This document shows, in pieces, positions 35,438-44,855 of a stretch of 64,000 bases of DNA. How positions within the stretch are numbered: the first letter of the stretch is position 1; every line of letters starts with the position of its first letter. Made by a program: the position numbers and the translations under genes. The stretch is taken from positions 62,001 through 126,000 of the forward strand of contig NZ_JAHVKE010000005.1 in NCBI RefSeq assembly GCF_019800885.1. Reading direction: 5' to 3'. The notes under the pieces are model-generated. The model had not been told where the DNA came from. It saw nothing but the letters and a program-made list of their open reading frames with translations, and did no database searches. This DNA is from Maritalea mobilis. GTDB lineage: Bacteria; Pseudomonadota; Alphaproteobacteria; Rhodobacterales; Rhodobacteraceae.

Positions 35438-36946
35438 TTACTGCAGCGGGATGCCATTCGCGGTGATCCCGCCGCCTTCGGCAAACTCGACCGTGGTTTC
35501 CAGCGTGTCGGGCGTGGCACCGGGCCGGGTGAACATGCCCGCGAACCCGCGCGCCATGGCGGCCTGCTCGTTCGGAACCAGCCCCGCGCTGACGAGCCGG
35601 TCCAGCAGGGTCATGCCGCCCGACAGGTTCAGATCGACGCTGCCCACCGGCATCGGCATCATCTGCCCTTCGGCAAAGGTCAGATCGCCCGTGCCCGTCA
35701 GTTCCGCGCCGCCAAGGCTGACCTGCAACTCGTTCACGGTCAGCGCGCGCAACTCGCCCGGGGGCACCTCGCTTTCCATCGCTTCTGGCGACAGCAGGTC
35801 CATCAACAACCTGATCTGCGCGGTGGCGTCCAGGATGACGGTCGCGGGATCGCGCGGCAACTGGCCCGCCGGGTCGAAGATCGACCACAAGCTGTCGGCC
35901 ACCGTTACGCCGTCGTAGGCGATGCGCAGCGCGGCGTCCTCGGGCGTGTCTGAGGCCGCAAGCGGCGCGGTCAGGCCAAGCTCGCCCGATGCGGCAGAGA
36001 CCGCGACCGGAAAGGGCATCTCGCTGCCCGCGATGCGCGTTTCCATGTCGCGCACGGCAATGTCGTAGCTGATTTCCTCGGTGGTGAGCGCCGTCGCAAG
36101 CCGTCCGCCCGCGTTGGAATAGAACAGGTCGAAGCTGTCTCCGCGATCCTCGAACGCGAATTCGAGCATGAAGCGCCCATACTCCACGGCCCCGGCGATA
36201 TCGAACCCTTCGGGCAGGGCCTCCATCGTGCTGGCTTGGCTGGCCATGGTCAGCGCCGTGACCGACCCGCTGCCGGTCGTGCTCATGTCGCCCATGGTGA
36301 AGCTGATCTTCAGCGATCCATCGATATCCCGTGGCGGGGTGACATCGAGCACGCCTTCAAGACTGCCAAGCGTTCCCTCCGAGGTGAAGGTCTGCGCTTC
36401 GGCGCTGTCGCCCGAGAGGCGATATACCGTGGCCAGATCGGTGCCCGTGATCGTCATGTCGATGATTGGAACGTCATCCTCGTCTTCCGCCTGAATATCG
36501 ACCAGCGCCATGATCAGCGTGTCTGCCGCGTAGTCGTAGACGCGGGCATCCCCCTCGTCCGAGGCGGTGATCGCCAGCCCCTCATGCGCCAGGTCGAACG
36601 TCAGCGTCACCAGCGGCCCGCCTTCGTATTCCGGGAAACGGGTGGTGAGGGTGTAGGCCTGCGGCATCCCGATCTGGACCGTTCCGTCCGGCGTGTTCGT
36701 CAGGGTGATCTCATCCGTGCGGCCCGAGCTTTCCACGCCTTCCTGCGTCATGGTCGACACGAAATTCGTCAGCACGAGGCCGGTCTCGGTTTCCGTCACC
36801 TCTGCGCTGATCTGTTGCCCGGAGGCAGAGGCGGTGGCCTGCCATTCCGCCCAAAGCTCGGCGGCGGTGACATCGGCAAAGGCAGGCGAAGAAAGGCAAA
36901 GGGCGAGAACGGAAAGGCTGCAGCTAACGCGGAAAATCTGTGACAT
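35438..36946 (-). CDS. DUF2125 domain secreted protein
   Basis: A 502-residue protein with a clean Sec signal (SLSVLALCLSSPAFA-D, cleavage near 24). The mature chain is Asp/Glu/Thr-rich, predicted largely beta, with many T-L-T-F-D type strands, matching the DUF2125 family of alphaproteobacteria. Function is unknown; an envelope or surface-lipid-binding role similar to AsmA-type beta proteins is only a guess. GGAG lies 7 bases before ATG 36946. The 167-base gap to the divergent SDR gene holds a bulged inverted repeat (37002-37024) and nothing else clear. Confidence 0.75.
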   Translation of the reverse strand: MSQIFRVSCSLSVLALCLSSPAFADVTAAELWAEWQATASASGQQISAEVTETETGLVLTNFVSTMTQEGVESSGRTDEITLTNTPDGTVQIGMPQAYTLTTRFPEYEGGPLVTLTFDLAHEGLAITASDEGDARVYDYAADTLIMALVDIQAEDEDDVPIIDMTITGTDLATVYRLSGDSAEAQTFTSEGTLGSLEGVLDVTPPRDIDGSLKISFTMGDMSTTGSGSVTALTMASQASTMEALPEGFDIAGAVEYGRFMLEFAFEDRGDSFDLFYSNAGGRLATALTTEEISYDIAVRDMETRIAGSEMPFPVAVSAASGELGLTAPLAASDTPEDAALRIAYDGVTVADSLWSIFDPAGQLPRDPATVILDATAQIRLLMDLLSPEAMESEVPPGELRALTVNELQVSLGGAELTGTGDLTFAEGQMMPMPVGSVDLNLSGGMTLLDRLVSAGLVPNEQAAMARGFAGMFTRPGATPDTLETTVEFAEGGGITANGIPLQ

Positions 36947-37113
36947 GGGGCTCCATCCGGGGCTGAAATTCTGCTGGCAGTCTTCGGACCACGTCCTTTT
37001 GGGTCAAGGGCGGAAACCCTGACCTTCGTCCGAGCGCGCCTTTTGGCTGGCCCTGAGCGTCGCTGGAAGTTAGCCCTTGGTGGACGGAGCTTCACGACTT
37101 GAGGGAGAGGGCG

Positions 37114-37872
37114 ATGACCGAGGATCTGAAAGGCAAGACCGCTGCCATCACGGGGGCGAGCCGCGGTATCGGGGCCGCTGCCGCACGCGAATTCGCGGCG
37201 CGCGGGGCAAACGTGATCCTGATGGCGCGCGACAGGGACTCGATCGCGGGGTTGTCGGGCGAGCTGGGAAAGCAGGCCTTGGCGGTGCCCTGCGACGTCT
37301 CCCGCTTCTGGGAGGTCGAATCGGCCCTTGCGGCGGGGGCGGACGAGTTCGGCAGCCTCGACATCCTGATCAACAATGCCGGCATGATCGAGCCAGTGGC
37401 CCATCTCGGCACCGTCGATCCCGACGCATGGGCGCAGGTGATCGACGTGAACCTCAAGGGGGTCTTTCACGGCATCCGCGCCGCCTTGCCGCTGATGCTG
37501 GTCGAAGGGGGCGGCACCATCATCACCATCAGTTCCGGCGCCGCCCATAACCCGCTTGAGGGGTGGAGCCATTATTGCAGTTCCAAGGCCGGGGCGGCGA
37601 TGCTGACCGACTGCCTGCACCTCGAATACGCGGCCAAGGGCATCCGCGCGATGGGCCTGTCCCCGGGCACGGTGGCGACCCAGATGCAAAAGGAAATCAA
37701 GGCCTCCGGCGTCAATCCGGTCAGCCAGTTGGAGTGGACCGATCACATCCCGCCGGAATGGCCGGCAAAGGCACTGGCGTGGATGTGCAGCAGCGACTCA
37801 GATGAATTCCTCGGGACAGAGATTTCCCTGCGCGATGAAACCATCCGCGCGCGCTTGGGGCTGGTCGCATGA
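37114..37872 (+). CDS. Short-chain dehydrogenase/reductase
   Basis: Classical SDR of 252 residues: TGASRGIGAAAA near residue 12, NNAG, and SSGAAHNPLEGWSHYCSSK with the catalytic Ser, Tyr and Lys. The substrate is unknown. GAGGGAGAGGG before ATG 37114 sets the start. It is coupled to an enoyl-CoA hydratase-like gene by an ATGA overlap, which suggests a beta-oxidation-like or acyl-CoA pathway. Confidence 0.85.
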   Translation: MTEDLKGKTAAITGASRGIGAAAAREFAARGANVILMARDRDSIAGLSGELGKQALAVPCDVSRFWEVESALAAGADEFGSLDILINNAGMIEPVAHLGTVDPDAWAQVIDVNLKGVFHGIRAALPLMLVEGGGTIITISSGAAHNPLEGWSHYCSSKAGAAMLTDCLHLEYAAKGIRAMGLSPGTVATQMQKEIKASGVNPVSQLEWTDHIPPEWPAKALAWMCSSDSDEFLGTEISLRDETIRARLGLVA

Positions 37873-38492
37873 TCGAGGTCAGCCGCGACGGCGGCCTTTG
37901 GACGGTCACCCTGAACCGGCCCGACAAGGCCAATTCGTTGACTGCCACCATGCTCGAACGGCTGGTCGAGATCGCGGAGGAGGCCGCGTCTGACGAGGCC
38001 TTGCGCGCGCTGATCCTGACCGGGGCGGGCGACAAGGTGTTTTCCGCTGGCGCCGATCTGGACGAGGCGCGGGCCGGTCTGGCCACCTCACCGCTTTGGG
38101 AGCAGGTCTCAAGCGGGATCGCGGCCTTGCCCTGTCTGACCATCGCGGCATTGAACGGAACGCTGGCCGGTGGCGCCTTTGGAATGGCGCTGGCCTGCGA
38201 TTTGCGGATCGCCGTGCCGGAGGCGAAGTTTTTCTACCCCGTGGCGCGCCTGGGCTTTCTGCCGCAGCCATCCGATCCGGGCCGTTTGCGGGATCTGGTC
38301 GGCCCGGCGCGGGCCAAGCTGTTGCTTCTGGGCGGCCAGAAACTCCCTGCGGACGAGGCCTTGTCTTTCGGCCTGGTCGACCGGCTGGTGCCGCGCGAGG
38401 GGGTGTTGGACGCGGCCCGCGAGATCGCGGAGGCCTCCGTTCAGGGCAACCCGGACGTGCTGCGCCGCATCAAGGCGATGTGCGACGCGTGA
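37869..38492 (+). CDS. Enoyl-CoA hydratase/isomerase family protein (short)
   Basis: A crotonase-fold protein of 207 residues, about 50 shorter than the typical member. The oxyanion-hole regions FSAGADLDEA and LNGTLAGGAFGMALACDL are present. The shortening is at the C-terminus, where the last helices that usually cover a neighbouring subunit are reduced. FYPVARLGFLPQPSD replaces the usual FGLPE-type segment; the catalytic glutamate normally after this loop is not obvious, so it may be an isomerase or a non-hydratase crotonase. It is coupled to the SDR gene. Confidence 0.8.
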   Translation: MIEVSRDGGLWTVTLNRPDKANSLTATMLERLVEIAEEAASDEALRALILTGAGDKVFSAGADLDEARAGLATSPLWEQVSSGIAALPCLTIAALNGTLAGGAFGMALACDLRIAVPEAKFFYPVARLGFLPQPSDPGRLRDLVGPARAKLLLLGGQKLPADEALSFGLVDRLVPREGVLDAAREIAEASVQGNPDVLRRIKAMCDA

Positions 38493-38497
38493 GGCCC

Positions 38498-38803
38498 TCA
38501 GCGCCGTTTCCAGCCGCGCCGCGCGCCGGGGGTCTTGGAATGGAAATCGGGCGGGCGCTTGCCGACCCATGCGATGAATTTCGCAAGGCGAGGATGCGCG
38601 CGCAGCGCCTCGATCGTGTTGTAGTTGCGGGCCAGATCGGCCTCGGACAGGGTCGCGTGAATCTCGTTATGGCAGATCTGGTGCAGCAGAACGGTCGGCC
38701 CGCCCTTGCCACCGCGCAGGCGGGGGATCAGGTGGTGCAGGCTTTGCTTGGCGTCCGGCGGAATGGGCCGTTCGCACAGGGGGCAGATCGGGGTGTCGTC
38801 CAT
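38498..38803 (-). CDS. HNH endonuclease family protein
   Basis: A 101-residue protein with a zinc-binding HNH core: CPLC near residue 7, then LHHLIPRLRGGKGG (first histidines), and LLHQICHNEIH (Asn and last His). The remaining 40 residues are helical and basic. Such small proteins are often solitary nicking or repair enzymes; the function here is unknown. Its ATG (38801-38803) overlaps, base for base, the ATG of the divergent flavoprotein gene, sharing CATG. It converges on the enoyl-CoA hydratase gene with 5 bases between stops. Confidence 0.8.
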   Translation of the reverse strand: MDDTPICPLCERPIPPDAKQSLHHLIPRLRGGKGGPTVLLHQICHNEIHATLSEADLARNYNTIEALRAHPRLAKFIAWVGKRPPDFHSKTPGARRGWKRR

Positions 38804-40010
38804 GGCGCATGAGGATGGCACGCCGGGGCCGGACGGCAAGGTGGAACAGCTTGATGCCCTTGTGATCGGGGCCGGACCGGCGGGGCTGATGGCGGCCGAG
38901 GAACTGGCGCGGGGCGGGCGCGACGTGGTGGTGGTCGAGGCCAAGCCAAGCGCGGCGCGCAAATTCCTGATGGCGGGGAAATCGGGGCTGAACCTGACCA
39001 AGGACGAGCCATTCGAGGCGTTCGTTTCGGCCTATGGCGACGCGGCGGAGTGGTTGCGACCGATGCTGGAGGAGACGGGGCCGGAGGCGGTGAAACGCTG
39101 GGCCGAGGGGCTGGGGCAACCGCTGTTCACCGGGTCGTCCGGGCGCGTCTTTCCCGAGGTGATGAAGGCCTCCCCGTTGGTGCGGGCATGGTTGGGGCGT
39201 ATCCCGGCGACGCTGCGACTCGGCTGGCGCTGGACCGGGTGGACGGGGCAGGCCTGGCGGTTCGAGACGCCGGAGGGCCAATCTTTGTTGGCTGCGCGCG
39301 TCGTGGTTCTGGCGCTTGGCGGGGCGTCGTGGCGGCGGTTGGGATCGGACGGGGCTTGGGCCGCGTGGATGGCTGAAAAGGGGATCGAGGTCGCGCCGTT
39401 CAAGCCTGCGAACATGGGGTTCGTGGTGGATTGGTCGGACCACATGCGCCCGCATTTCGGCGCGCCGGTGAAGGCTATCCGTCTGATTGCAGGCGAAAAA
39501 TCTGTTCGGGGGGAGGCGGTTGTCTCGGCCCGCGGGATCGAGGGGGGCGGGGTCTATGCCGTGTCCGCTGCGGTGCGGGACGGGGCAGAGTTCGCCCTGG
39601 ACCTGACGCCTGACCTGAGCGAGGACGAGGTCGCCGCGCGCCTTGCGAAAAAGCCGAAGAAACAGACCCTGTCGCGATACCTTGGCAAGGCGCTGGGCCT
39701 TGATCCGGTCAAGCGTTCGCTGTTGCAGGAATGGGGCAGGCCCCTGCCGGAAGGTCAGGAATTGGCGCGCCTTATCAAGCGTTTGCCGGTGAGGCATCAA
39801 GGCCCGCGCCCGATGGATGAGGCGATTTCCACGGCGGGCGGCATCCCCCGCGCCGAGGTGGACGAGGCCCTGATGCTGCGCAAGCTGCCGGGGGTGTTCG
39901 TCGCCGGTGAGATGCTGGATTGGGAGGCGCCGACGGGCGGCTACCTGATCACCGGGTGCCTTGCGACGGGGCGCTGGGCAGGGCGGCACGCGGCGCGCTG
40001 GCAGGGCTGA
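38802..40010 (+). CDS. TIGR03862/HI0933-type flavoprotein (BaiN-like)
   Basis: A 402-residue FAD protein with the HI0933/BaiN fold. The FAD motif is VIGAGPAGLMAAEELA, then GKSGLNLTKDE, typical of this group, and the C-terminal FVAGEMLDWEAPTGGYLIT. BaiN in Clostridium reduces bile-acid intermediates, but most relatives have no known substrate. ATG 38802 shares its bases with the divergent HNH start. A GTG at 38841 (residue 14) with GGACGG upstream would remove that overlap and still leave the FAD motif intact, so it is a real alternative. Confidence 0.83.
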   Translation: MAHEDGTPGPDGKVEQLDALVIGAGPAGLMAAEELARGGRDVVVVEAKPSAARKFLMAGKSGLNLTKDEPFEAFVSAYGDAAEWLRPMLEETGPEAVKRWAEGLGQPLFTGSSGRVFPEVMKASPLVRAWLGRIPATLRLGWRWTGWTGQAWRFETPEGQSLLAARVVVLALGGASWRRLGSDGAWAAWMAEKGIEVAPFKPANMGFVVDWSDHMRPHFGAPVKAIRLIAGEKSVRGEAVVSARGIEGGGVYAVSAAVRDGAEFALDLTPDLSEDEVAARLAKKPKKQTLSRYLGKALGLDPVKRSLLQEWGRPLPEGQELARLIKRLPVRHQGPRPMDEAISTAGGIPRAEVDEALMLRKLPGVFVAGEMLDWEAPTGGYLITGCLATGRWAGRHAARWQG

Positions 40011-40021
40011 ACCCGAGAGTC

Positions 40022-40054
40022 ACACCCCGTACACATCCTGTACACACCCCGTAC
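40022..40054. repeat. Three 11-base tandem repeats
   Basis: ACACCCCGTAC (40022-40032), ACATCCTGTAC (40033-40043) and ACACCCCGTAC (40044-40054) are tandem, with a partial fourth (ATACGCG). The first and third are identical; the second differs at two positions. They lie in the 56-base gap between convergent genes. The 11-base period is about one turn of the helix. Confidence 0.8.
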
Positions 40055-40066
40055 ATACGCGGTGGC

Positions 40067-40666
40067 CTATGCCTCGAGCGCGCGCTGAAACGCCGGACGG
40101 TCCCGCATCATCGCGGCATGCGCCCGGATGCGCGGGTCGGAGACCGGGAATTTCGCGCTGACCGCCCAGCCCATGCAATGGGCCAGCAGGATGTCGGGGA
40201 TCGTCATCGTCTCGCCCATCAGGAACGGCCCGTCTTCGGCCATGCGGTGGGCGAACCCCTCTTGCGAGCGCTCGAATTCCCACTTGAGCGACTCTTTCAC
40301 CTCGGGGGTGCGCTTCTCTTCGGGCAGGACGAAACTGTGCCGCGCAGCGGTCCAGAGGACGGCGTCGAACTCGTCGTTGATGGCGTGGGTCAGGCTGTCT
40401 TGCCGCGCGCGTTCGATCGTGCCGGCGGGGTGGGTGAACTGGCCGTGCTTGTCGGCGAGATAGGTCATGATGGCGACCGAGTCGGTGATCGGTACACCCT
40501 CGGCGATCAGGACGGGGATCTTGCCGGCAGGGCTGAAGCGCGTCACCTCGTCCGAGCGCGGGGCGGCGGGGACATGCTCGTAGGGCAGGCCCATTTCCTC
40601 GAGCAGCCAGAGCACGCGCAGCGCGCGGCTTTTGACGCTGCCGATCACCTTGTAGTCGTCGGACAT
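40067..40666 (-). CDS. Glutathione S-transferase
   Basis: A 199-residue cytosolic GST. The N-terminal thioredoxin-like domain has VKSRALRVLWLLEEMGLPYE and the cis-proline/glutathione region GKIPVLIAEGVPITDSVAIMTYLAD (Ser-containing SVA). The C-terminal helical domain has TIPDILLAHCMGWAV. GGGAGAGGGG upstream supports ATG 40666; the longer open frame is not needed. A stand-alone gene after holA. Confidence 0.88.
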   Translation of the reverse strand: MSDDYKVIGSVKSRALRVLWLLEEMGLPYEHVPAAPRSDEVTRFSPAGKIPVLIAEGVPITDSVAIMTYLADKHGQFTHPAGTIERARQDSLTHAINDEFDAVLWTAARHSFVLPEEKRTPEVKESLKWEFERSQEGFAHRMAEDGPFLMGETMTIPDILLAHCMGWAVSAKFPVSDPRIRAHAAMMRDRPAFQRALEA

Positions 40667-40689
40667 GACCCCCTCTCCCTTTTGGTCGT

Positions 40690-41721
40690 TCAGCGCCCGC
40701 GCCGGTTGGGCAGCATGGCCAGCCGGATCAGCGCGCGTTCCATCACTGCCATCTGAGGCGCGGCGGTCGAGGAGCGCAAGGTCAGATCGGTTTCCACCAA
40801 AAGCGACAGGGCCTGTTCCAGTTGCGGGCGGCCCCACCGGTTGAGCTGCCGCATCAGCCGGTCGCGGCGTGGGCCGAAGACCGGCGGGCGCTGCGCGGCC
40901 AATCCGGCGGCGGCACCCTTGGGGTGGCAGGCGGCGGCATGCAGCGCCCTGAAATGGCGCAAGGCGGAAATGCACAGCGTGACGGGGGCCACGCCCTGGG
41001 CGCTGAGGCGTTTCAGGATCGGGCCGATCGCGCCCGAATCGGCCTCGGCGGCGGCGTGCAGGATGTCGTCGAGCTCCGCCTCGCGCGAGAGGGGGGCCAC
41101 GGCGTCGAGGTCGGCGGGGCTGACCGGGGTGTCGTCGCCGCGCTTGTAAAGGCCCAGCTTGTCGATCATCTGCCGGAAATCGCCGGGGGCCAGGGCGCGG
41201 GCCAGCGCGTCGAGGTCATTGGCGGCCTCGCGGTCGACCTGCCCGACCTCGGCGGCGCGCAGCATCTCCTCGATCTCGGCGCGGCCGGGGGGATCATCGT
41301 AGATCGCGGCGCAATAGGCGGTTTTCGCCCCTTCGAACAGTTTGCGAAGGGCGGATTTCGCGGTTAGGCGCGCGGCCGTGGCGATGATCTGGGCATCGCC
41401 TTGCGCCCAATCGGCCAGCGCATCCTTGAACACGGGGGCCAGCCCGTCGGTCGCGCCCTCGACCAGCACGGCGCGGGGGCCGGGAAAGAACCCCACCGCC
41501 TTCACGGCATCCAGAAGGGCGGCGTGATCCGAGCGCAGGTCGGCGGCGGCGATGCGGGTCAGGCGCATTTCCTCCTCGGCGTTGGGACCGAGAAGGTTGG
41601 CCAGCAGATCCTGCCGTTTCTGGCCGACGCGCACCGGGTCTTCGCCGTAGATCAGGCACCCGGCGGCGGAAGTGTCGGGACGTTTGAAATAGGCCGATGC
41701 GTCGCGCGGGGCGAGCTTCAT
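40690..41721 (-). CDS. holA: DNA polymerase III subunit delta
   Basis: A 343-residue clamp-loader subunit that opens the beta clamp. Features of the family are CLIYGEDPVRVGQKRQDLL at the start and FFPGPRAVLVEGA, with the helical collar domain at the end (LETDLTLRSS-type segment, NRWGRPQLEQALSLLVETDL). It overlaps lptE by ATGA, as in many alphaproteobacteria. It ends 23 bases before the GST gene. Confidence 0.92.
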   Translation of the reverse strand: MKLAPRDASAYFKRPDTSAAGCLIYGEDPVRVGQKRQDLLANLLGPNAEEEMRLTRIAAADLRSDHAALLDAVKAVGFFPGPRAVLVEGATDGLAPVFKDALADWAQGDAQIIATAARLTAKSALRKLFEGAKTAYCAAIYDDPPGRAEIEEMLRAAEVGQVDREAANDLDALARALAPGDFRQMIDKLGLYKRGDDTPVSPADLDAVAPLSREAELDDILHAAAEADSGAIGPILKRLSAQGVAPVTLCISALRHFRALHAAACHPKGAAAGLAAQRPPVFGPRRDRLMRQLNRWGRPQLEQALSLLVETDLTLRSSTAAPQMAVMERALIRLAMLPNRRGR

Positions 41722-42209
41722 GACCAGTTGCCGGCGCCCGAGATCAGGCGGGCCACGATCTGGTCGGCCAGGGCGACCATCAAGCGGTCCTCGGCATCGC
41801 GCTCGGCCGCCGAGGTCGATACCGGCGAGGCAGAGGTCGCGTAGGCGGTGAAGGTCGACACCTCGCCCGTCTGCACCTGAATGCCGGTCGCCACCTCGGT
41901 CACGGTGTAGGAGACCGTGCCGTAGATGTTCACGCGGTTGATCTCGTCCGCGTCCGAAATGGCGAGGTTGCTGCGCGACGTTTCGATGGCATAGCTCAGC
42001 CGGTAGGGGGCGCTGCCCGTGCGGCCCAGGCGATCCTCGAGGCGCGAGACGAGTTCGAAGTCCAGCCGTGTGTCGGGTTCGGCAAGCGCGAGGCGATCGC
42101 GAATCTCCAACCCCGGGCCGCCCGGTGCATAGACCGGGGTGAACCCGCAGGCCGCCAGCGGCAGCGCGCCCAGAAGGGCAAGGAAGCTGCGACGATCAGA
42201 CGACGACAT
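41718..42209 (-). CDS. lptE: LPS assembly lipoprotein LptE
   Basis: A 163-residue outer-membrane lipoprotein. The signal ends in LPLAA-C21 (lipobox), followed by GFTPVYAPG, the typical start of mature alphaproteobacterial LptE. It plugs LptD during delivery of LPS to the cell surface. It overlaps leuS by 14 bases at its 5' end and holA at its 3' end, so the three essential genes are read as one unit. Confidence 0.88.
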   Translation of the reverse strand: MSSSDRRSFLALLGALPLAACGFTPVYAPGGPGLEIRDRLALAEPDTRLDFELVSRLEDRLGRTGSAPYRLSYAIETSRSNLAISDADEINRVNIYGTVSYTVTEVATGIQVQTGEVSTFTAYATSASPVSTSAAERDAEDRLMVALADQIVARLISGAGNWS

Positions 42210-44760
42210 TGACGATACGGCCCGGCACGACGATCACCTTTTTCGGGGCCCCGCCATCGAGGGCCTTTTGCACAGCGTCATCCGCCAGCGCGATCTTTTC
42301 AACCTCTTCCTTGGAAAGATCCTTGGCGACCGTGATTTCCGAGCGGCGCTTGCCGTTCACCTGGATCGGCAGGGTGACGGTATCCTCGACCAGCATCGCC
42401 TCGTCCGCGACGGGCCAGGGCGCGTTGGCGATCAGGCCCTCGCCGCCCAGCAGGGACCAGATTTCCTCGGCCAGGTGCGGGGTCATCGGCGACATCAGTT
42501 GCGCGAGCGTTTTCGCAGCGGTCTTGCGCGCCTCGGCCCCGGCCCTGGATTTGGCCAGCGTGTTGGTGAAGGCATAGAGTTTCGCGATCGCCGCGTTGAA
42601 GCCGAAGGATTCGACGCCGTTCGTCACATCCTGGATGGTCTTGTGCATCTCGCGCAGCAGCGCCTCATCCTCGGCCCCGGCGGGCGTGGTCGCCTCGGCG
42701 ATCTCGCTGGCAAGGCGCCAGACGCGGGCGAGGTGCTTGTTCGCGGCCTCGGCGCCCGAGGCGGTCCATTCCACGTCCCGTTCCGGGGGCGAATCGGACA
42801 GCACGAACCAGCGCGCGGTGTCGGCCCCGTATTGCGAGATGATCGCGACCGGATCGACGACGTTCTTCTTGGATTTCGACATCTTGGCCGAGGGGATGAT
42901 CTCGGCCTCGGTGCCGTCGGAAAGGAAGGCCTTGCCGTCGCGCAGGTCCACATCCTCGGGGAAGTGGTAGACAGGGCGGCCGTTTTCATCGCGGGTCTGG
43001 TAGATCGCGTGGGTCACCATGCCTTGCGTGAAGAGCGCGTTGAACGGCTCTTTCGATTTCTCGGGCAGGTGGCCGGTGATGTGCATCGCGCGGGCGAAGA
43101 AGCGCGAGTAGAGCAGGTGGAGAATCGCGTGCTCGATGCCGCCGATATACTGGTCGACATTCATCCAGTACTCGGCCTCGGCCATGTCTGTGGGCGTTTC
43201 GGCGCGGGGTGCGGTGAAACGGGCGAAATACCACGACGAATCGACGAAGGTGTCCATCGTGTCGGTTTCGCGCTTGGCCGGGGCGCCACAGGAGGGGCAG
43301 GCGCAGTCGCGCCATGTCGGGTGCCGGTCCAGCGGGTTGCCCGGAATGTCGAAGCTGACGTCCTTGGGCAGTTCGACGGGCAGGTTCTCTTTCTTCTCGG
43401 GGACGACGCCGCAGGTCTCGCAATGGACCACGGGAATCGGGCAGCCCCAGTAGCGCTGGCGCGACAGGCCCCAGTCGCGCAGGCGGAATTTCGTCACGCC
43501 GTGGCCCACGCCCTTCGATTCGCAGAACGCGATGGCGGCGTCGATGGCGGCCTCGCCGGTGGCTTCCTCGTCCCAGTTGAAGGGCAGGGTCCAGCGCACC
43601 TTGTCGGACTTGGGCGGAACGAAGGCCTCGCCGCCGTCTTCGGGCAGGGTGTGATCGCCCGAGAGCGGCACGAAGGTGGAGGTGACGGGCAGCCCGTATT
43701 TGCGCGCGAAATCGAGGTCGCGCTGGTCATGCGCCGGGCAGCCGAAAATCGCGCCGGTGCCGTAATCCATGAGGATGAAATTGGCGATATAGATCGGCAA
43801 TTCCCAAGAGGTATCAAAGGGATGGCGGCATTTCAGGCCGGTGTCGAAGCCCAGCTTCTCGGCCTTTTCCAAGGCTTCCTCGGTCGTGCCGCCGCGCCGC
43901 GCCTCGGCGCAGAAGGCCGCGACCTTCGGGTCATGCGCCTCAAGCTCTTTGGCGATGGGGTGGTCGGGCGAGATGCCGATGAAGGACGCACCCAGCAGCG
44001 TGTCGGGACGGGTCGTATAGACCTCGACCCGGTCATGGCCGTGGGTCGGCTCGACCATGCCGAAGGCGAATTCCAGACCGCGCGAGCGCCCGATCCAGTT
44101 GGCCTGCATCAGTTTCACCTTGGCGGGCCAGTCATCGAGGCCATCCAGCGCCTCCAGCAATTCCTCGGAGAAATCGCTGATCTTGAAGAACCATTGCGTC
44201 AGTTCGCGGCGCTCGACCTCGGCGCCCGAGCGCCAGCCCTTGCCGTCGATCACCTGTTCATTGGCCAGAACGGTCATGTCGACCGGGTCCCAGTTCACGG
44301 TGGCGTTCTTGCGGTCGATCAGCCCGGCCTTGAGGAAATCGATGAACAGCGCCTGCTGCTGGCCGTAATATTCCGGGTCGCAGGTGGCAAACTCGCGGCT
44401 CCAATCGATGGACAGGCCAAGCGGCTTCATCTGGCCGCGCATCGTGTCGATGTTCTGGTAGGTCCAGTCGGCGGGGTGGCCGCCATTGTCCATCGCGGCG
44501 TTCTCGGCGGGCATGCCGAACGCGTCCCAGCCCATCGGGTGCAGCACGTTATGGCCGGTCGACAGCTTGTAGCGCGCGATCACGTCGCCCATCGTGTAGT
44601 TGCGCACATGCCCGATATGGATGCGGCCCGACGGGTAGGGGAACATTTCCAGCACGTAATACTTGGGCTTGTCCTCGCTGCGCTGGGCAAGGAACGTCCC
44701 GGCCTCGTCCCAGGCTTTCTGCCATTTGGGTTCCAGCGTCGCGGGGTCGTAGCGGGACAT
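42196..44760 (-). CDS. leuS: Leucyl-tRNA synthetase
   Basis: An 854-residue class I synthetase. The HIGH motif lies in [15 protein letters not shown] near residue 45 and KMSKS in [10 protein letters not shown] near residue 625. The editing domain lies between them ([29 protein letters not shown] with the conserved aspartate). A zinc-type CPSCG motif (in [10 protein letters not shown]) is present. Normal length for the bacterial enzyme. It is first in a leuS-lptE-holA unit and preceded by a terminator of the DUF3576 gene. Confidence 0.97.
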   Translation of the reverse strand: MSRYDPATLEPKWQKAWDEAGTFLAQRSEDKPKYYVLEMFPYPSGRIHIGHVRNYTMGDVIARYKLSTGHNVLHPMGWDAFGMPAENAAMDNGGHPADWTYQNIDTMRGQMKPLGLSIDWSREFATCDPEYYGQQQALFIDFLKAGLIDRKNATVNWDPVDMTVLANEQVIDGKGWRSGAEVERRELTQWFFKISDFSEELLEALDGLDDWPAKVKLMQANWIGRSRGLEFAFGMVEPTHGHDRVEVYTTRPDTLLGASFIGISPDHPIAKELEAHDPKVAAFCAEARRGGTTEEALEKAEKLGFDTGLKCRHPFDTSWELPIYIANFILMDYGTGAIFGCPAHDQRDLDFARKYGLPVTSTFVPLSGDHTLPEDGGEAFVPPKSDKVRWTLPFNWDEEATGEAAIDAAIAFCESKGVGHGVTKFRLRDWGLSRQRYWGCPIPVVHCETCGVVPEKKENLPVELPKDVSFDIPGNPLDRHPTWRDCACPSCGAPAKRETDTMDTFVDSSWYFARFTAPRAETPTDMAEAEYWMNVDQYIGGIEHAILHLLYSRFFARAMHITGHLPEKSKEPFNALFTQGMVTHAIYQTRDENGRPVYHFPEDVDLRDGKAFLSDGTEAEIIPSAKMSKSKKNVVDPVAIISQYGADTARWFVLSDSPPERDVEWTASGAEAANKHLARVWRLASEIAEATTPAGAEDEALLREMHKTIQDVTNGVESFGFNAAIAKLYAFTNTLAKSRAGAEARKTAAKTLAQLMSPMTPHLAEEIWSLLGGEGLIANAPWPVADEAMLVEDTVTLPIQVNGKRRSEITVAKDLSKEEVEKIALADDAVQKALDGGAPKKVIVVPGRIVNVVV

Positions 44761-44779
44761 TGCGGTCTCCAGTCGGGTG

Positions 44780-44811
44780 AAACGAAAAACGCCGGGCGAT
44801 CAGGCCCGGCG
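44780..44811 (-). terminator. Rho-independent terminator of the DUF3576 gene
   Basis: On the minus strand CGCCGGGC (44811-44804) pairs with GCCCGGCG (44797-44790) around a 6-base loop, followed by TTTTTCGTTT. It separates the DUF3576 gene from leuS, which must have its own promoter within or just after this region. Confidence 0.85.
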
Positions 44812-44855
44812 CGTGTTTATGCGGCGTTTGCCGCATGGTCCAGAGGTGCGCGGGG

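Noticed and set aside
37002-37024. Inverted repeat GGTCA...TGACC between the DUF2125 and SDR genes as an operator
   Set aside because: One arm has an extra base and no matching second copy or neighbouring regulator exists; too weak to list as a feature.
40022-40060. Possible CRISPR or iteron array
   Set aside because: Units are only 11 bases, with no spacers, only three copies, and no cas or replication genes nearby.
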